A stretch of DNA of 64,000 nucleotides from an uncultured Porphyromonadaceae bacterium (GCA_905198125.1 CAJKBH010000012.1:21215-85214), one strand, 5' to 3'; shown: positions 42,191 to 52,615, counted from the first letter of the stretch. Numbers and translations: made by a program. The notes: generated by a model not told the origin, from the sequence alone.

Positions 42191-42901
42191 ATGGCAGTAA
42201 TACTCAATATAGAATCGTCCGGGAGCGCCAGCAGCGTTGCGCTTAGCGTGGACGGTAATGTGGAATGGAGCGCGGCGGAGCGCGAGGCCATGCATCAGGC
42301 CACTGACCTGGCGCCCTTCGTGGCGCAGGCTATGGAGGAAGTGACGCGCAAGGAACTTAAGATAGACGCCGTGGCCGTCAGCACCGGCCCCGGGTCGTAC
42401 ACCGGCCTGCGCATCGGTATGTCGCTGGCCAAGGGGCTGGCGTTCGGTCTCGATGTGCCGCTGATAGGAGTGGAGACTCTGAAGCTGATAGCCGTCAAGG
42501 CCATGTTCCGCAATCTTAACTTCACGGGCGAGGAAATATTAGTGCCGATGGTCGACGCCCGCCGCATGGAGGTGTACACCGCAGCCTACGATTTCAGGCT
42601 CGACGCGCTGATTCCGCCGCAGGCCATGATCATAACAGAGGACTCGTTCAAGGAGCTGCCGCAGGACCGCCAGATATGGTTCATGGGCGACGGCGCCGCC
42701 AAGACCCGCGACGTAATAAAGCTTCCCAACGCCCACTGGATGGACGATGTGCTGCCGATGGCGTTCGATATGGTGGCTCTGGCTGAGAAAAGTTTCCGCG
42801 AAAAGGATTTTCTCGACCTGGCGTATTCCGTGCCGTTCTATATTAAGGACTATGAGGCCGTACACGGCGAGAATCCGTTGAAACAGCTGTTGGGCTGCTA
42901 A
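42191..42901 (+). CDS. tsaB: tRNA threonylcarbamoyladenosine biosynthesis protein TsaB
   Basis: A 236-residue ASKHA-fold protein opening AVILNIESSGSASSVAL, with STGPGSYTGLRIGMSLAKGL as the family signature. It dimerises with TsaD in t6A37 tRNA modification. Length is normal. tsaD is not in the window. It precedes lipA by 12 bases. Confidence 0.95.
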   Translation: MAVILNIESSGSASSVALSVDGNVEWSAAEREAMHQATDLAPFVAQAMEEVTRKELKIDAVAVSTGPGSYTGLRIGMSLAKGLAFGLDVPLIGVETLKLIAVKAMFRNLNFTGEEILVPMVDARRMEVYTAAYDFRLDALIPPQAMIITEDSFKELPQDRQIWFMGDGAAKTRDVIKLPNAHWMDDVLPMAFDMVALAEKSFREKDFLDLAYSVPFYIKDYEAVHGENPLKQLLGC

Positions 42902-42913
42902 CCAATCGTACCC

Positions 42914-43777
42914 ATGGAAAAGAAAGAGGAAGTAAGCTTCCGGCGCAAACCGGAATGGCTTAAGATAAAGCTGCCGCGTGGCTTCAAGGCCAGTCAGGTG
43001 GTGGAGATGCTCAACGAGCGTCACATCCATACCATCTGTTCAAGCGGCATGTGTCCGAACCGGGCCGAATGCTGGGGCAACGGCACCGCAACGTTCATGC
43101 TGTGCGGAGCCGTGTGCACGCGCAACTGCCGTTTCTGCAACGTCACAGGCGGCAAGCCCGGCCCTCTCGACCCGCAGGAGATAGAGGACATAGTGCGCAG
43201 CGTCAAGGAACTTAAGCTGAAGCATGTGGTAATCACGTCCGTCACGCGCGACGACCTTCCCGACGGCGGCGCCCGTCACTGGGCCGCGATGATACGCCGT
43301 CTGCATGAGGAATGCCCCGGAGTGACTATGGAGGTTCTGATTCCCGATATGCAGGGCCGGACCGACCTGTTGGACATAATATTGGACGAGCATCCCGACG
43401 TGATATCGCACAACCTGGAGACGGTGCGCCGCCTAACGCCCGAGGTGCGTCGCGTGGCCACCTACGACCGTTCGCTTCAGGTGCTGGAATATCTTGCCAG
43501 GAAGGGTGCCAATACCAAGAGCGGCATCATGCTTGGCTTGGGCGAGACCGAGGAGGAGGTGCTTCAGGCTATGGATGATCTGCGCGCCGTAGGGTGCAGG
43601 ATAATGACGATCGGCCAGTATCTGCAGCCCTCCAAGCTGCATTATCCCGTGCAGGACTATATACATCCCGACAAGTTCGAGGAATACCGGCTGAAGGGAA
43701 TTGAGAAAGGGTTCGCCCATATCGAGTCGGCTCCTATGGTGCGCAGCAGCTATCATGCCGAGAAACATGTGAGATGA
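42914..43777 (+). CDS. lipA: Lipoyl synthase
   Basis: A 287-residue radical SAM enzyme that inserts two sulfurs into the octanoyl group on carrier proteins. Both clusters are visible: the auxiliary cluster in CSSGMCPNRAECW and the radical SAM motif CTRNCRFC. The C-terminal RSSY serine that ligates the auxiliary cluster is present (APMVRSSYHAEKH). It overlaps lipB by four bases (ATGA). Confidence 0.97.
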   Translation: MEKKEEVSFRRKPEWLKIKLPRGFKASQVVEMLNERHIHTICSSGMCPNRAECWGNGTATFMLCGAVCTRNCRFCNVTGGKPGPLDPQEIEDIVRSVKELKLKHVVITSVTRDDLPDGGARHWAAMIRRLHEECPGVTMEVLIPDMQGRTDLLDIILDEHPDVISHNLETVRRLTPEVRRVATYDRSLQVLEYLARKGANTKSGIMLGLGETEEEVLQAMDDLRAVGCRIMTIGQYLQPSKLHYPVQDYIHPDKFEEYRLKGIEKGFAHIESAPMVRSSYHAEKHVR

Positions 43778-44403
43778 AGACCGAATACTGGGGCCTGATA
43801 CCCTACCGCGATGCGTGGGAGAGACAGAAGGAACTGTTTCGGCGGCTTATCGACGGTGACGCCGAAGCAGAGACAATAGCCGTGTGTGAGCATCCGGCCG
43901 TCTACACGCTGGGATTTCACGGCAACGCCGACAACCTGCTGGTTAAGCCGCGCGAGGGGGTGGAGGTGATACGCATAGAGCGAGGCGGCGACATCACATA
44001 TCACGGTCCCGGCCAGTTAGTGTTGTATCCGCTTATAGATTTGCGACGCCATCATTTGGGCGTGAAGCAATATGTGGGAATCCTGGAGCGGGCCGTGCGC
44101 GATACTCTGGAAGCATACGGTATAGCCACGACCAGCAACGACGACCAGATAGGAGTGTGGCTGGACTGGGGAAAGCCCACGGCACGTAAGATATGCGCCA
44201 TAGGCGTGAAGATAAGCCACGGCGCGACTATGCACGGTCTGGCTCTGAACGTGAATACCGACCTCGATGCTTTCGGCCTCATCAATCCCTGCGGCATCAC
44301 CGACAAGGCGGTGACGTCGATGCAGAGGGAGCTGGGACGCGAGGTGGAGCCGGGGGCAGTAGCAAAGCTACTGACGGAACGGCTCCGCGACCTGCTCGAA
44401 TAG
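43774..44403 (+). CDS. lipB: Octanoyltransferase
   Basis: A 209-residue enzyme that transfers octanoate from acyl carrier protein to lipoyl domains. RGGDITYHGPGQLVLYPLID holds the substrate region, and the catalytic pair is the lysine in AIGVKISH and the cysteine in INPCGITD. Together with lipA it makes a complete lipoate-synthesis module. Confidence 0.96.
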   Translation: MKTEYWGLIPYRDAWERQKELFRRLIDGDAEAETIAVCEHPAVYTLGFHGNADNLLVKPREGVEVIRIERGGDITYHGPGQLVLYPLIDLRRHHLGVKQYVGILERAVRDTLEAYGIATTSNDDQIGVWLDWGKPTARKICAIGVKISHGATMHGLALNVNTDLDAFGLINPCGITDKAVTSMQRELGREVEPGAVAKLLTERLRDLLE

Positions 44404-44442
44404 CAGCGCAGCACGGAGTGCCCACGCCATTAAAATAATATT

Positions 44443-44474
44443 AGAGCGCATCTGCTGGGTGGCGGATGCGCTCT
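44443..44474. terminator. Bidirectional terminator between lipB and GH30
   Basis: AGAGCGCATC and GATGCGCTCT form a 10-bp stem, extended by TGC/GCG. Confidence 0.75.
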
Positions 44475-44504
44475 GTCAATATAAGGATAAGGGTCAGTCG
44501 GGAT

Positions 44505-46187
44505 TTACTCGAAGGTATAGACTATGGTGGTTACGGAGGCCGGCTCCAGGAATACATTGTCGGCTATGTTGAAACGGTCCTCCTCCAGATGGCGCGTGGC
44601 TGTGGTGGTGTAGCGTGTCACGGTCGCCGGCGTCTTGCCGTTGTCGAAACTGTTCGTCAACGTCACGCCCTTCTCCTTGTCATAGTTGGTATATACGGCC
44701 ACTACGGTCTTGCCGTCGGGCGATACGTATGCTGTACCGAAGAAGTCCTTGTTTTCATTGGCCTTCATACCGACGCGGATGTAGCCCGGGCGAATGAAGC
44801 GGCTGTAATTGCCCAATACCCAGAGATTGTGCGTGGCATCGACGTTGCCGCCGCCTGTGAAGTCGTTGGAATAGTTGCCGCCGCTCGGTGTGGTCTTGAT
44901 CAGCTCGAAACGGTTCTTCTGATCGTAACGCTCCACAGACATCGCCGTCCAGTAGCACCATGACGTGCATCCTGCCATAACGATATCGTTGTGGATGACG
45001 CGGCTCATGTACTGGGCTATGTCGAATTCCGATACATCGCCATAGGAACCGCCCAGTTCCGAAGGTTCCTTATCGAGCATGGACCATTCCGTCTGCCATA
45101 CGCGCAGACCTTTCGGAGCGGCTGCGTCCGCCACCTTCTTACGTACGTCGCGCATGTGGTTCCAGTTGTCGAACGTCCAGTATGAATGGCCGGCCACAAC
45201 TTTATCGACGCTACTCAGGTCGCCGATATAGTTTTCAGACGCCGGGTCGAACAGTTCCTGAATCTGGCTTGTCCGGCCCCGGTTGTTGTTGTCGTACTCA
45301 TACAGATAGTTCCAGGCTGCGGCTTCAGGCACGAGGATCTTTGTGGAGATACCTTTGTCCTTGAAGGCCTTGTCCATTTCCAGGGCCAGCTGCTTTATCT
45401 GACGGTTGAGCCATCCGGAACCCTCCTGCGAATTGCCGTCCCAGTTATACTGCGGCTCGTTGACGGGGGAGACGTGTGTCACGTTGTATCCCTGGCCGAC
45501 GAAGTACTGGGCTACGGTAGCCATATAGTCGGCGAAGTCGTCGTAGCAGTCCTCCTTCAGGTTTGCCTCCCAGCAGGAGTCGGAACGTCCCTGGCCGTTG
45601 AGTGTCCACTGCACTAAGGGCGAGTTGCTGAACAGCACGAAGCTCTCCACGCCCATCTGCTTGGCCTGGTCCATGAAGTAGCGCTGTCCGGCGCACTTGT
45701 CCCAGTTGTAGGAGCCGTTAACCAGATAGGCTTCGGCACGGTTGTTGGCGTTGTCCTGGTTGATGCCCGAAGCATCGCCTGCGTCGAAAGTGCCGGCGCC
45801 GAGGTTGACGCGCCACATCGACAGACCGATGCCGTCGGGTTTCCCTTTGGAGATACGCTGCGAGAACAGCCATGTGGCCAGTTGCTGACGGTTGCCCGTC
45901 CAGTATTGGCCAATCCAGTTGGGAAGCCAGCAGTCGGAGGCACCGAAGCCCTCCATGACCTGACCCACGTCGGCGGTGTTGACCACCGTGTTCTGCGACG
46001 TGCAGGTGAATCCGGGTTTAGGCGACACTATGTCGCCGCCGGGCGTAGGATTGGGAGTGTCCGGCTCGTCGTCGCCACTGCCCACCGGGCGTTTCGTGGA
46101 AACGCCGGTGGGTTTTTCATCGCATGATATAAGTGCAGGCATACATGCCGCAGCCATGCACAGCAATAGAATCTTACTTAGTCTCAT
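44505..46187 (-). CDS. GH30 family glycoside hydrolase (lipoprotein)
   Basis: A 560-residue protein with a lipoprotein signal (MRLSKILLLCMAAACMPALI then S-C) and a Pro-rich linker before a TIM-barrel plus beta-domain. The acid/base is in HVSPVNEPQYNWD and the nucleophile in LRVWQTEWSML. GH30 members act on xylans, beta-1,6-galactan or glucosides; the subfamily cannot be fixed by eye. It is the only intact gene of a PUL whose upstream susD and susC are broken; only one base separates it from the susD remnant. Confidence 0.88.
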   Translation of the reverse strand: MRLSKILLLCMAAACMPALISCDEKPTGVSTKRPVGSGDDEPDTPNPTPGGDIVSPKPGFTCTSQNTVVNTADVGQVMEGFGASDCWLPNWIGQYWTGNRQQLATWLFSQRISKGKPDGIGLSMWRVNLGAGTFDAGDASGINQDNANNRAEAYLVNGSYNWDKCAGQRYFMDQAKQMGVESFVLFSNSPLVQWTLNGQGRSDSCWEANLKEDCYDDFADYMATVAQYFVGQGYNVTHVSPVNEPQYNWDGNSQEGSGWLNRQIKQLALEMDKAFKDKGISTKILVPEAAAWNYLYEYDNNNRGRTSQIQELFDPASENYIGDLSSVDKVVAGHSYWTFDNWNHMRDVRKKVADAAAPKGLRVWQTEWSMLDKEPSELGGSYGDVSEFDIAQYMSRVIHNDIVMAGCTSWCYWTAMSVERYDQKNRFELIKTTPSGGNYSNDFTGGGNVDATHNLWVLGNYSRFIRPGYIRVGMKANENKDFFGTAYVSPDGKTVVAVYTNYDKEKGVTLTNSFDNGKTPATVTRYTTTATRHLEEDRFNIADNVFLEPASVTTIVYTFE

Positions 46188-46188
46188 A

Positions 46189-47058
46189 TTAGAATCCGGG
46201 GTTGTGTTCGATCGCACCGTTGGAGTGCTGTATTTCGTACTGAGGAATAGGCCAGAGAAGGTCGCGGCTTTCAGAGAAGCGTGTACCCTTGTCGGAGGGT
46301 TGGCCCTGGTTGTTTTTCTCGTACATATCGGCGTCGGCTCCGGTGTTGTACTTCACGAACGAGCCGTCGGGACCGAACAGTTCGGCCATGACCGATTTGC
46401 CGCTATCGCCCTTCCAGCGGCGTATGTCGTAGAGGCGGCACTGTTCGAAGGCCAGCTCCAGACGGCGCTCCAGACGGATGGCGTCGCGCAGGGCGTTTCC
46501 GCCCGATATTACGTCAGGCAGATTGACACGGGTGCGCACACGGTTCAGGGCCGTGCGTGCGTTACCCTCGTCGCCTGTGGCCTGGCAAGCCTCGGCATAC
46601 ATCAGCAGCACGTCGGCAAAACGCAGTATGCGGTGATTCAACGGAATCTTGCAGATGTTGTACACCTCGGGACGCTGCGACAGAGGCACGAAGTACTTGC
46701 GGATGATACGTGCCGACTTGTGCTGCGACGGCTTGATGAGGTATCGGGTTGTCATGTAATCGTCGGTCCATCCGAACAGTTTCTTGCAGTCCTGGAATTC
46801 GGAATTTGTCACACCGCCCTGATAGGAGTCTTTGGTGGTATTGTTCTCGATAAACTTGTTGAACTGATCCTCACCTGCGATCTCGGTGCAACCGGTCTTG
46901 ATGATGGTCCAGCGGAGACGCTCGGTGTCGCCTGCTGCGATGTAGGCGTTCTCAAGGTCGGAAGTGGGCTGACCCCACGACCATCCGTCTCCGACGCCGT
47001 TACGGCAGCCTGTCAACCAGCGCCATCAAAGCTCCGTATAAAATATATGATTTTTCAT
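46189..47058 (-). pseudogene. susD/RagB-like gene, C-terminal half with broken start
   Basis: The frame carries an intact SusD C-terminal part ending in NGAIEHNPGF, with FADVLLMYAEACQATGDE and RDAIRLERRLELAFE. It begins with MKNHIFYTEL and then an in-frame TGA (47028-47026); a lipobox LTGC follows in frame, then sequence from the middle of SusD. About half the normal 500-600 residues are missing, and the signal peptide is interrupted. Both the deletion and the stop argue that it makes no functional protein. Confidence 0.82.
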
Positions 47059-47070
47059 GATCTTCTATGA

Positions 47071-48200
47071 TTAGAATTTAAAGTCAAGGCCTATCACGTA
47101 GGTGCGGGGAGTGGGATAGTTGCTGTAGTCGATACCTGTGGCGATTGCAGCGCCGTCGTAGAAGGGACGTTCCGGATCCATTCCCGAATACTTCGTTATG
47201 GTGAACAGGTTCTGGAACGAAACGTAGAAACGCAGCTTATATTGCTTCATGACGGATTCGGGCAGCGTATAGCCTAAGGTAAGGAGCTTGCAGCGGAAAT
47301 AGTCGCCGTCCTCCACGAAGAAGTCGCTGACGCGGGTGTAGTTCTGGTTCAGGTCGTTGTAGCTCAGGCGCGGTATGTCGTCGGACGTGCCCTCGCCGTG
47401 CCATGCCTTGTTCAGAGTGCCCTTGAACACGTTCTGACCGCCTGCGCCGCTGTAACGGGCTTTCTGCAGGTTGAAGATCTTGTTGCCGAAGGTTCCGAAG
47501 AAGTTGGCCACCAGGTCGAAGCCCTTATATTCGAAGTTCATGTTCAGGTCGAGCTGCAATGCCGGATAGGGATTGCCGATATAAACCTTGTCCTCGCCGG
47601 TCAGCTTGCCGTCATGGTTGCGGTCGATGAACTTGATATCGCCGGGCTGTGCGTCTGGCTGTATCAGGTTGCCGTGTTCGTCGCTGTGGTTGTAAACCTC
47701 CTCTCAGGTCTGGAACAGACCGTCTGTGGTATAACCGAAGAAGCGCGAGATCAGGCCGCCGTCCTCGTTCTTGATGATGGACTCGCTCATGCCGCTGCCG
47801 TCCCAGATAGGACCGTCGCCGGTGAACTTGATAGCCTTGTTCCTGACTCCGGACATCTGGGCGCCGATGCTGTAGTGGTAGTCACCCGCGCGGTCGTTCC
47901 AGTTGATGGCGAGTTCCCAGCCGCGGGCGCGCATCTTGCCGATGTTCTGCGTGATGGCACCCATCCATGGAATCCCAGGTCGATTCCGAAGTCGATGTCT
48001 TCCACTGTCTCCCATTTCAGGTTCGGGTTGCCCATGTCTTTAAGGATAACGGCGGGATAGCGTGTGCCGTCGGGACCGAACACATAGTTTACATCGTTTT
48101 TGAGCTTTGTAATGTAGGCGCCGTTGCCAATGGCCTGGTTACCCACACGGCCCCAGCCCAAGCGGATCTTGGCGTTGCTGAGCCATCCCTGCGTAGCGGA
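47071..48200 (-). pseudogene. susC-like TonB-dependent receptor, C-terminal remnant
   Basis: The end (SNYPTPRTYVIGLDFKF) and inner strands are a normal SusC barrel C-terminus. Three lesions are visible. There is an in-frame TGA (47706-47704) in GLFQT-stop-EEVYNHSD. A frameshifting deletion near 47965 joins NLKWETVEDIDFGIDLG to the later WMGAITQNIGKMRARG. Near 48200 the receptor joins an unrelated lipoprotein frame, so the carboxypeptidase-like, plug and first barrel regions are gone. Confidence 0.85.
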
Positions 48201-49152
48201 TCTCGATAAAGGGATTGGCAAGGAGCTGGAACTTGCGTGTCTTGTTGTCCATACGTGCCATATTTGCCACGGGGTTCCATTCCTGGTTGTTGTAGGAGCG
48301 CTGATAGTTGTTCATCGGGTTTTCGGCATCCCACTGGTCCTCGGGACGGAACACGGGAGCGATGTGGTCCATGGCCACAGGGACGCCGAACACGTAGGCG
48401 TTCAGGTCGGCGGCAGTGGCCACGTCGCACAGATAGAGCACGTCGAAGTCAGGCAGCTCGCTGACCTTAACGACGGACTCGATTTTGGTGTTGTGTACTT
48501 CGCTTTCCTGGGGCGCCATGTCGAACGCCTCGACGGTCAGCTTGTAGTCCGCTACCTTCGACTTCAGCGGAATGGCCCGCGAGAAGGTAAGCGTCTTCTG
48601 ACCGTTGGCCTCAAGACGAATCGGGAAGCCCTCGATACCCTCCATGTCGACCATGACATAATCGAGGGCGACGTTGTCCTCAACGTCAAACTTCAGGTTG
48701 AACGTGGTGTTGGCTTTCAGCAACACGGTCATCTCACGGTCGGGAGCTGCGGTGAACACAGGTGCGGTGAAGTCGGCATCCAGGGTCACAAGCACAGTCT
48801 TTTTGGTGGTCTTGTCGGCAACGTCGTCGATGTAGATGTCGACATTGAAGCTGTCGCCCTGCACGTCCTGCTGGATCTTGTACGAGAAATCCAGCTCATA
48901 TTCCTTCAGCGGCTCGCCGTAGATGGAGATGATGTCGATGGTCTTGTTCAGACCGATTTCCTTACACTCGAGGCGGATGTCCTTGATGCAGTCGGCATCC
49001 TTGACGGTACCCGCCAGTTTGATTGATTAGACGGCGACTGTCTGTACATGCTCGGCTTTCACGGCAAAGTTCGGATCTGCTCCGTCCACCACGTCCCAGT
49101 CGGAGTCCGAACACGAAGCCAGACTCAACATGGCTAATGGCACCAGGAACAT
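48198..49152 (-). pseudogene. Surface lipoprotein remnant, fused to susC by deletion
   Basis: A lipoprotein start (MFLVPLAMLSLASC) is followed 27 residues later by an in-frame TAA (49029-49027). The frame then continues for about 275 residues of Ig-like beta-rich sequence typical of SGBP-type proteins. Another ATG at 49181 is in a different frame, implying an indel in the signal-peptide region. The distal end runs into the susC remnant. Probable original role: glycan binding at the surface. Confidence 0.7.
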
Positions 49153-49282
49153 TCCAAACCGTATTCAGGATGTTTACTCATGATGATTAGGTTATAGTTA
49201 CTAAGGATATAATTACAGTAGTCCAATTATCAGTTTCCGACTGTCCCGATTGCGTTATAATATAAAACCGGTCAGTCGAAGG

Positions 49283-49351
49283 TATTAGCTTTTGGTATTA
49301 GTCGATATTAGCTTTTGGTATTAGTCGATATTAGCTTTTGGTATTAGTCTG
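49283..49351. repeat. Three tandem copies of a 23-bp repeat
   Basis: Units at 49283, 49306 and 49329 (TATTAGCTTTTGGTATTAGT plus CGA), the last differing at its end. They lie between the eroded PUL and the DMT transporter. The rest of 49153-49483 has only a -7-like TAATTTTG at 49414-49421. Confidence 0.85.
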
Positions 49352-49483
49352 ATCTTAACATTACAAAATTAGGCAAGAAAGTGCAAAATTTCAAGTAATT
49401 CACAAAATTTTTGTAATTTTGTCGAATAAAATATAAATAGGCCTTAACAAGGTTTATCCTGTTGATATAACTTTTTATAAGTC

Positions 49484-50365
49484 ATGTGGATATTTTTAGG
49501 ACTGTTGTCGGCGTTTTGCCTCGGATTCTACGATGTGTTCAAGAAGGTGTCGTTGAAAGGTAACAACGTTCCGGTGGTGCTGTTGCTCAACACTATGTTC
49601 GGCACGTTGCTGCTGAGTCCGGTGCTGATAGAGAGCGTGGCACAGGGACATTACGGTCCCGGCGACACGCTGATGCAGAACCTGTTGGTGGTGCTGAAGG
49701 CAGTGATAGTCCTCTCGTCGTGGATATTGGGATATTTCGCCATCAAGCATCTGCCGCTCACCATTCAGGGCCCAATCAACGCGTCGCGCCCGGTGCTGGT
49801 GCTGTTGGGAGCGCTGCTGATATTCGGCGAGCGGCTAAACGCGCTGCAATGGTGCGGTATGCTATTGGGATTCGCCTCGCTGTTCTTCATATCGCGCATC
49901 GGCGCCAAGGAGGGATTCTCGTTCAAGGCCTCGATTTGGCTGTGGATGTCGATAGGAGCCACCATGCTCGGAGCGGTGAGCGCCCTGTACGACAAATTCC
50001 TGATGGGACGGTTCCAGCCGCTGGAGGTGCAGGCCTGGTATTCGTTCTATCAGATGCTGATGATGGGCGTGGTGGTGCTGATACTCTACAGATTCGCACC
50101 CGCGCACTTCGGCGGCAAATTCAAATGGAGATGGTCAATACTTGGCATCTCCGTATTCCTGACGGTGGCCGACCTTGCCTATTTCTACTGTCTCACTATT
50201 CCCGGAGCCATGATTTCGATCGTATCCATGACGCGACGCGGCAGCGTGATCATACCGTTCCTGTATGGCGTGACAGTGCTGAAAGAGAAGAATGTAAAGG
50301 CCAAGGCCATAGACCTGTCAATCCTGTTCCTGTCGCTGGTACTGCTGGTGCTGGGAAGCCGATGA
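49484..50365 (+). CDS. DMT family (EamA-like) transporter
   Basis: A 293-residue membrane protein with about ten helices in two similar halves, opening MWIFLGLLSAFCLGFYDVFK. INASRPVLVLLGALLIFGER and the matching MTRRGSVIIPFLYGVTVLKE are the paired EamA signatures. The substrate is unknown; metabolite export is usual. Confidence 0.85.
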   Translation: MWIFLGLLSAFCLGFYDVFKKVSLKGNNVPVVLLLNTMFGTLLLSPVLIESVAQGHYGPGDTLMQNLLVVLKAVIVLSSWILGYFAIKHLPLTIQGPINASRPVLVLLGALLIFGERLNALQWCGMLLGFASLFFISRIGAKEGFSFKASIWLWMSIGATMLGAVSALYDKFLMGRFQPLEVQAWYSFYQMLMMGVVVLILYRFAPAHFGGKFKWRWSILGISVFLTVADLAYFYCLTIPGAMISIVSMTRRGSVIIPFLYGVTVLKEKNVKAKAIDLSILFLSLVLLVLGSR

Positions 50366-50382
50366 GGGGGGGATAAGGTAGA

Positions 50383-50403
50383 GTAAAAGCCGCGGGCTTT
50401 TAC
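50383..50403. terminator. Hairpin after the DMT gene
   Basis: GTAAAAGCC and GGCTTTTAC form a 9-bp stem with a 3-base loop between convergent genes. Two direct copies of CACAGTGCGGATGGT follow. Confidence 0.6.
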
Positions 50404-50447
50404 CACAGTGCGGATGGTGCTGCGGGCTGTTGGCACAGTGCGGATGG

Positions 50448-52412
50448 TTAGGAGAGGGCGTCCAGTTCCTGCTGCGCTATCTCCCAGATGGACATCTCGT
50501 TTTCCAGCTTCTTGGTGGTGTTCTGGTAAGCTTCGAGTGTTTCCGGGCTGGCGTCGCCGCTGCCTATCTTATCCTCCAGGGCCTTCACTTCCAGTTCAAG
50601 GGCCGCTATGGTCTCCTCGGCCTGCTTCACCTTCTTCTCGGCCTTCGACACCATCTTGGCACGTTCCTTCTGCTCGGCATAGCTTAATTTGCGCGGTGCT
50701 TCGGCCTGTACGGCAGGCTGAGGCGGCGTAGGTTCCTTGGGTTTAGGTTCAGCGGTTTTGGCCGCAGGGGCAGGAGCGTCCTTTTTCTCAAGCTCGTGCA
50801 GGTTGGTCATGTCCTTGGCGCGCAGGAAGTCGTAGATGCCGCCCAGGTGCTCGCGCACCTTGCCACCGCCGAACTCATATACCTTGTCAACGAGGCCGTC
50901 CAGAAAGTAGCGGTCATGGCTCACCAGTATCACCGTGCCGTTGAAATCGGCGATGGCCTCCTTCAGCACATCCTTTGACGGGATGTCCAAGTGGTTGGTA
51001 GGCTCGTCGAGAATCAGGAAATTGACCGGCTCGAGCAACAGACGTATCATGGCCAGACGTGTCTTTTCACCGCCGGACAGCACCTTCACTTTCTTGTCGA
51101 TGGCTTCGCCGCCGAACATGAAGGCGCCTAAGATGTCGCGCACTTTGGTGCGCATGTCACCTGTGGCCACATTGTCGATGGTCTCGAACACCGTGAGCTC
51201 GCCGTCGAGCAACTGAGCCTGATTCTGGGCGAAATATCCTATCTTGACGTTGTGTCCCACCTTGAGCGTGCCATCGTAGGGTATCTGCTCCATGATGCAC
51301 TTCACCAGCGTGGACTTACCCTCGCCGTTGCGCCCCACGAAAGCCACCTTCTCGCCGCGGCGGATGGTGAACTCAACGTCGGAAAACACCTGATGGTCGC
51401 CGTAACGCTTGCCCACACCCTCGACTATCAGCGGGAAGTCGCCTGAACGTTCGGCCTTGGGGAATTTGAGGCGAAGCCGGGAGTTGTCCACCTCGTCCAC
51501 CTCGATTGGCACTATTTTCTCCAGCTGCTTGATGCGGCTCTGCACCTGCACCGCCTTGGTCGGCTTGTAGCGGAACCGCTCGATGAACTCCCTGGTGTCG
51601 GCTATCATCTTCTGCTGGTTCTCGTAGGCGCGCATCTGCTGTTCCACGCGCTCCTTGCGCAGCTCCAGGAACTTTGAATAGTTAACCTTGTAGTCGTAGA
51701 TCTTGCCGCACGAAATCTCGAGCGTGCGAGTGGTGACATTGTCAAGGAAAGCGCGGTCGTGGCTGACGAGAAGCACCGCATTGCCCTTGTTCATCAGAAA
51801 ACGCTCCAGCCACTGGATGGATTCGATGTCAAGGTGGTTGGTCGGCTCGTCGAGCAGCAGAATATCGGGGCGGCGCAACAGTATCTTGGCCAGCTCTATA
51901 CGCATACGCCAGCCTCCGGAGAATTCCGAGGTGGGGCGGTGCATGTCCGTCGGCAGGAATCCTAATCCGGTGAGCGTGGACTCGATTTCGGCATCCATGT
52001 TGTCGGCTCCCTCGATCGAAAGGCGATGGTTCAGGTAATCGAACCGTTCGAGGAGGTCGTGATACGATTCCGATTCATAGTCGGTGCGTTCGGTCATCTG
52101 CCGCTGCACGTCGGCAAGCTCGTCCTTCAGGCCCTGCAATTCAGAGAAAGCTTTCTTAACCTCGTCCACCACCGATGTGTCGTCGGCCAATACCATCTGC
52201 TGCGGCAGATAGCCCACGGTGATGCCGTTGGGCATGGACACCGTGCCGTGCGTAGGCTCCTCCAACCCTGCCAGTATCTTCAGCAATGTGGATTTGCCCG
52301 CGCCGTTCTTGCCCGTCAGGGCTATGCGGTCGTTGGGATTGATCACAAAACTCACATCGTGAAACAGGGGACGCGCCGAGAACTCAACCTCGAGATTGTT
52401 GATACTTATCAT
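50448..52412 (-). CDS. ABC-F family ATPase
   Basis: A 654-residue soluble protein with two ABC domains: Walker A GKNGAGKSTLL and GRNGEGKSTLV, signatures EFSGGWRMRIELAK and LSGGEKTRLAM, and Walker B regions LLLDEPTNHLD and LILDEPTNHLD. A linker of about 80 residues separates them, and a C-terminal Pro/Ala linker and coiled coil follow. This is the Uup/YfmR type that acts on ribosomes or branched DNA. It has no membrane domain, so it is not a transporter. Confidence 0.92.
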   Translation of the reverse strand: MISINNLEVEFSARPLFHDVSFVINPNDRIALTGKNGAGKSTLLKILAGLEEPTHGTVSMPNGITVGYLPQQMVLADDTSVVDEVKKAFSELQGLKDELADVQRQMTERTDYESESYHDLLERFDYLNHRLSIEGADNMDAEIESTLTGLGFLPTDMHRPTSEFSGGWRMRIELAKILLRRPDILLLDEPTNHLDIESIQWLERFLMNKGNAVLLVSHDRAFLDNVTTRTLEISCGKIYDYKVNYSKFLELRKERVEQQMRAYENQQKMIADTREFIERFRYKPTKAVQVQSRIKQLEKIVPIEVDEVDNSRLRLKFPKAERSGDFPLIVEGVGKRYGDHQVFSDVEFTIRRGEKVAFVGRNGEGKSTLVKCIMEQIPYDGTLKVGHNVKIGYFAQNQAQLLDGELTVFETIDNVATGDMRTKVRDILGAFMFGGEAIDKKVKVLSGGEKTRLAMIRLLLEPVNFLILDEPTNHLDIPSKDVLKEAIADFNGTVILVSHDRYFLDGLVDKVYEFGGGKVREHLGGIYDFLRAKDMTNLHELEKKDAPAPAAKTAEPKPKEPTPPQPAVQAEAPRKLSYAEQKERAKMVSKAEKKVKQAEETIAALELEVKALEDKIGSGDASPETLEAYQNTTKKLENEMSIWEIAQQELDALS

Positions 52413-52504
52413 GGAAATTATGCGGTCTTTTATGTGCTGTCAATTCAAATTTGCCACAAAATTAACAATTTTATCGTTAATAGCCTTTAATAGGAGTAAA
52501 TAAA

Positions 52505-52535
52505 TTGCCAATCCCAACATTTTTTGTTAATTTTG
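52505..52535 (+). promoter_or_regulatory. Promoter of the malic enzyme operon
   Basis: TTG at 52505-52507, 20 bases and TAATTTTG at 52528-52535, 80 bases before the start. On the minus strand CAAAATTA (52457-52464) is a -7 box for the ABC-F gene. Confidence 0.55.
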
Positions 52536-52615
52536 TAAGTTAAGAATAAGGATTTCATTTGTTATAAAAACAAAGGGAGATAAAGAGAAATAACTGTAAA
52601 AAATAGACTCGAAAT

